Shown here: piece by piece, positions 6,133-8,221 of the stretch
Position numbering within the stretch: the stretch's first letter is position 1
How the letters are laid out: each line of letters opens with the position of its first letter
DNA from: Cyanobacteria bacterium UBA1186
GTDB taxonomy: Bacteria > Cyanobacteriota > Vampirovibrionia > Gastranaerophilales > Gastranaerophilaceae
Direction: 5' to 3'
DNA: 8,221 nt
Assembly: GCA_002309875.1 (NCBI GenBank)
Contig: DBYM01000006.1
Location: forward strand, 6,489-14,709
Notes under the pieces: model-generated
The model's input: the letters and a program-made list of their open reading frames with translations, nothing else
What the model was told of the DNA's origin: nothing
Databases searched by the model: none
Made by a program: the position numbers and the translations under genes

Positions 6133-7149
6133 ATGAAGAAATTTACAAGTTTTATAATCGCATTTTTAATAAGCGCAAATTTAGCAGGGTTCGCAGCCGG
6201 AGTTGCAATTCTTCCGACTATGATGACAAATTCACCTGCACAGGATAAGGTTTGGGTCGGAACGTTTCAACTTGTCTGGAATGACTTTATGGACAAATTC
6301 GTTCACAATTACGTCCGTTTCAGAGAAGGAACACCCGAAGTTGTCTGGGAATTAAACGCAAAAACATTCTCAACAAACGATATTTCAAGTGACTGCTATT
6401 ACAAAACGGCAGGAAAAATTACCAAAAAAACAAAAAAACAAATAACGCAGGCAATCAAGAAGAAATTCAAAGAAACAAGCGACATCTTGGATAAACTTGA
6501 CCTCACTCCGGGACCGAACAGATTTATAATCTATGCGATGCTGAAAAAAGATTTTGAATTCTTAAATGCATTCGACAAACTCGGGAAATCAAAATTCGGA
6601 GAGAAACAAACGGCCGAATATTTTGGTATAGACAAAGATTCCGATAAGGAATTGGCAAAAGGCGTAAATGTATTGTTTTACAATAACAGAACCGATTATG
6701 CCGTTATGTTAAAAACAAAAAATAACGATGAAGTTTATTTGTACAAAACTTCCGCAAACAAGCCTTTTAAACAAATATACGACGACATGAACAAAAAGAC
6801 TACTGCCTATAACGGAATTAAATCCCTCAGAAAGATTGACGAATTAAAAATTCCGAACATAAAATTCTTTGAAGAAAAAGAATTTACTGAGTTGCAGGAT
6901 AAAAGAGTTCTTGGAACAAATTTAATCATTAATCAGGCAATAGAATCCGTAAAATTTGAAATGAATCATAAGGGTGTAAAACTGAAAAGCGAAGCCGCTA
7001 TGACCTTCCTTGCAACATCAGCCGGCGCTCCGGTTGAAACTCCGAGATATTACTATTTTGATGATACTTTCGTTATCTTCTTAAAAGAAAAAGCAAAAAA
7101 TAATCCTTATTTTGCTTTAAGGGTGAATGATATAACGAAATTTCAATAG
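6133..7149 (+). CDS. Secreted serpin-like protein (divergent, tentative)
   Basis: The 338-residue protein starts with a clear signal peptide (MKK, then hydrophobic FTSFIIAFLISANLAGFAAG; cleavage near residues 21-25), so it is exported. I do not recognise the N-terminal third. From about residue 104 the order of segments resembles a serpin: INxWV-like ITQAIKKKFKETSDILDKLDL, an NAIYFKGxW-like stretch at 130-143, and LKIPNIKFFEE (238-248) like the PkFk strand. Then come a hinge-like SEAAMTF (286-292), a loop containing ATSAGAPVETP, and a C-terminal FDDTFVIFLKEK...NPYFALRVNDITKF (309-337) like the PFlFlI...FxGRV.dP end. Serpins inhibit proteases by a suicide loop insertion; this hinge deviates from the EGTEAAAAT consensus, so inhibition is uncertain. 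At about 315 mature residues it is shorter than most serpins. A strong AAGGAGGG ribosome binding site (6121-6128) fixes the start. A terminator follows at once, so it is probably transcribed alone. Confidence 0.9.
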   Translation: MKKFTSFIIAFLISANLAGFAAGVAILPTMMTNSPAQDKVWVGTFQLVWNDFMDKFVHNYVRFREGTPEVVWELNAKTFSTNDISSDCYYKTAGKITKKTKKQITQAIKKKFKETSDILDKLDLTPGPNRFIIYAMLKKDFEFLNAFDKLGKSKFGEKQTAEYFGIDKDSDKELAKGVNVLFYNNRTDYAVMLKTKNNDEVYLYKTSANKPFKQIYDDMNKKTTAYNGIKSLRKIDELKIPNIKFFEEKEFTELQDKRVLGTNLIINQAIESVKFEMNHKGVKLKSEAAMTFLATSAGAPVETPRYYYFDDTFVIFLKEKAKNNPYFALRVNDITKFQ

Positions 7150-7158
7150 GTCTTAATT

Positions 7159-7185
7159 GCGGATATTCTTCCAATATCCGCTTTT
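7159..7185 (+). terminator. Rho-independent terminator after the serpin-like gene
   Basis: GCGGATATT (7159-7167) pairs perfectly with AATATCCGC (7173-7181) around a CTTCC loop and is followed by TTTT. It begins 10 nt after the stop codon. The short T run is the only weakness. Confidence 0.85.
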
Positions 7186-7218
7186 CGTCCGAATAAATGT
7201 AATTTTTTATTACAGGAT

Positions 7219-7247
7219 TTGGTTTTTGCACGATTATATATTAGAAT
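7219..7247 (+). promoter_or_regulatory. Candidate promoter of the TPR membrane protein gene
   Basis: TTGGTT (7219-7224) and TAGAAT (7242-7247) are separated by 17 nt. The -10 box matches consensus at five of six positions and the -35 at three, including TTG. The predicted start near 7254 leaves a leader of about 63 nt before the ATG at 7317. The rest of the 167-bp gap shows only a small T-loop inverted repeat (7198-7214). Confidence 0.4.
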
Positions 7248-7316
7248 AATAGTTGGGGATTTACTTTCTGCTTTTTGTCAGGCAAAAGAGTAATTACAGA
7301 GCTGGATTATATTTTA

Positions 7317-8221
7317 ATGGGAAGACGAAGAAGAAAATACGACTTATACATAGTAATTGTTTTAGCGGTTATAACCCTTGCCTTTTTTATATATGACCAC
7401 GTTTCATCGGAAGACAGAGGGGTGAAAGCATATCAGACCGCCCTTCAGAGTTATAAAAATTCTGATTTTGAAAAAGCGTATCTTGAATTCGGGAAAGTCC
7501 CCTCAGGCTCCTGCCTTAAAGAATCCGCACTGTTCAGACAGGCAAGATGTGCAACGGTATTGGGTAAAAAGGAACTCGCAATTAAAAAATACAAAAAAAT
7601 TATGCACTCCCGCACAAAATCAAGTATCGTCCCAATCAGTGAATACAATATGGCAACCCTGATGCACGAATTAAAAATCCCGAATGCCTCTCAGCACTTT
7701 AAAAACCTTATTAAAAAACACCCGACAAGCGACTATGCAATAGCATCAGAATACTATCTCGGGCTCATTGAAACGGAAAACTTCCCTGAGAATGAAAAGC
7801 GTTTGGAAAAAGCGAAAAAAAGAGCATTGATAAACTTCAAAACGTATATAGAAAAAGCCCCCGACGGAAGATTTGCAATCAATTCGGTTGATGAGATAAT
7901 AAAACTCGAAACCAAACTCACTAATTTTGACAATTATTTAATCGCAAAAGCCTATTACGCAAACGGCGAATACGAAAAGGCGAAAGAATTTTTGAATAAA
8001 ACCACCCTTGCCGACAGTTGGGTTGATTTTGTTAAAACGGAATTTAAACTCGGTAATGCCGATAAAGTCAGATACTATACCGAATACGGTTTAAAAGAAC
8101 ACGCAGCGGGAATGAGGCAGGAAGATGTGTTTGAAGCGATTGACGATTATATTACGGTATTTAATCCGAGAAAAGACGGAATAAAAAATCTCGTTTCAAA
8201 AAACTATAATTCCGTAGGTGC
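7317..8221 (+). CDS. Membrane-anchored TPR protein, possibly N-terminus of a lytic transglycosylase (3' end missing)
   Basis: The frame is open from the ATG at 7317 to the window edge (301 complete codons). The start MGRRRRKYDL, a basic patch, is followed by one hydrophobic segment (about residues 9-26, YDLYIVIVLAVITLAFFIYD). This indicates a signal anchor with the bulk of the protein outside the cytoplasm. The remainder is helical with TPR-like repeats: GVKAYQTALQSYKNSDFEKAY, ALFRQARCATVLGKKELAIKKYKK, and YLIAKAYYANGEYEKAKEFL (207-226). This layout resembles the superhelical region before the catalytic domain of Slt-type murein lytic transglycosylases. The catalytic domain would lie beyond the edge, so that function is a guess; a YfgC/YbgF-like TPR envelope protein is an alternative. 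The ribosome binding site is poor. In-frame codons extend further upstream, but the basic-hydrophobic start argues for this ATG. Confidence 0.8.
   Translation, partial: MGRRRRKYDLYIVIVLAVITLAFFIYDHVSSEDRGVKAYQTALQSYKNSDFEKAYLEFGKVPSGSCLKESALFRQARCATVLGKKELAIKKYKKIMHSRTKSSIVPISEYNMATLMHELKIPNASQHFKNLIKKHPTSDYAIASEYYLGLIETENFPENEKRLEKAKKRALINFKTYIEKAPDGRFAINSVDEIIKLETKLTNFDNYLIAKAYYANGEYEKAKEFLNKTTLADSWVDFVKTEFKLGNADKVRYYTEYGLKEHAAGMRQEDVFEAIDDYITVFNPRKDGIKNLVSKNYNSVG

Noticed and set aside
7198..7214. TGTAAT-T5-ATTACA inverted repeat as a second terminator
   Set aside because: The stem is only six mostly A/T pairs, without a following T run, and a much better terminator lies just upstream.
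7451..7662. Short open frames on both strands near 7451-7662
   Set aside because: They overlap the long TPR membrane-protein frame that runs from 7317 to the window edge, which explains the region better.

Overview
The window reads like a chromosomal stretch of an AT-rich, double-membrane (diderm) bacterium. It carries eight protein genes, two of them cut by the window edges, with short intergenic gaps. I see no RNA gene, insertion sequence, phage gene or CRISPR array. The diderm inference rests on a secreted protein with a TonB/TolA-type C-terminal domain. Low GC, TPR proteins, a CheA kinase fused to a receiver domain and an orphan diguanylate-cyclase-like protein would fit a gut bacterium such as the non-photosynthetic cyanobacterial relatives (Gastranaerophilales/Melainabacteria). 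No marker gene settles this, so the taxonomy is a guess.

Left part (1-1834): the 3' portion of a hybrid chemotaxis kinase (CheA with ATPase, CheW-like and C-terminal receiver domains) runs rightward. It overlaps tail to tail by 17 bp with leftward coaD (phosphopantetheine adenylyltransferase, coenzyme A synthesis).

Middle (1835-3715): a divergent promoter region separates coaD from a secreted TonB_C plus TPR protein, whose mRNA may be leaderless. A bidirectional hairpin terminator separates that gene from a convergent GGDEF-domain gene. The GGDEF protein has a decayed receiver-like N-terminus and an altered signature (GDEEF), but keeps the RxxD inhibitory-site motif. Its apparent promoter overlaps the terminator of the gene upstream.

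Right part (3716-6100): two leftward PLP-dependent aminotransferases follow one another: a DegT/DnrJ/EryC1-type sugar aminotransferase and a fold-type I class I/II aminotransferase. Between them lies a striking 15-bp tandem repeat with T10 and G9 homopolymer runs. From 6133 rightward there is a secreted protein whose C-terminal half looks to me like a divergent serpin, then a terminator. Last comes the N-terminal part of a membrane-anchored TPR protein, possibly the start of a lytic transglycosylase, which runs off the window.

Functionally this is a mixed neighbourhood: signalling (CheA hybrid, GGDEF), cofactor synthesis (CoaD), surface-sugar or amino-acid metabolism (aminotransferases) and envelope proteins. 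Frequent strand changes and individual terminators and promoters suggest mostly single-gene transcription units, not one multi-gene system. I found no clear new defence or mobile system. The best leads are the serpin-like secreted protein, the altered GGDEF protein and the homopolymer-rich repeat.
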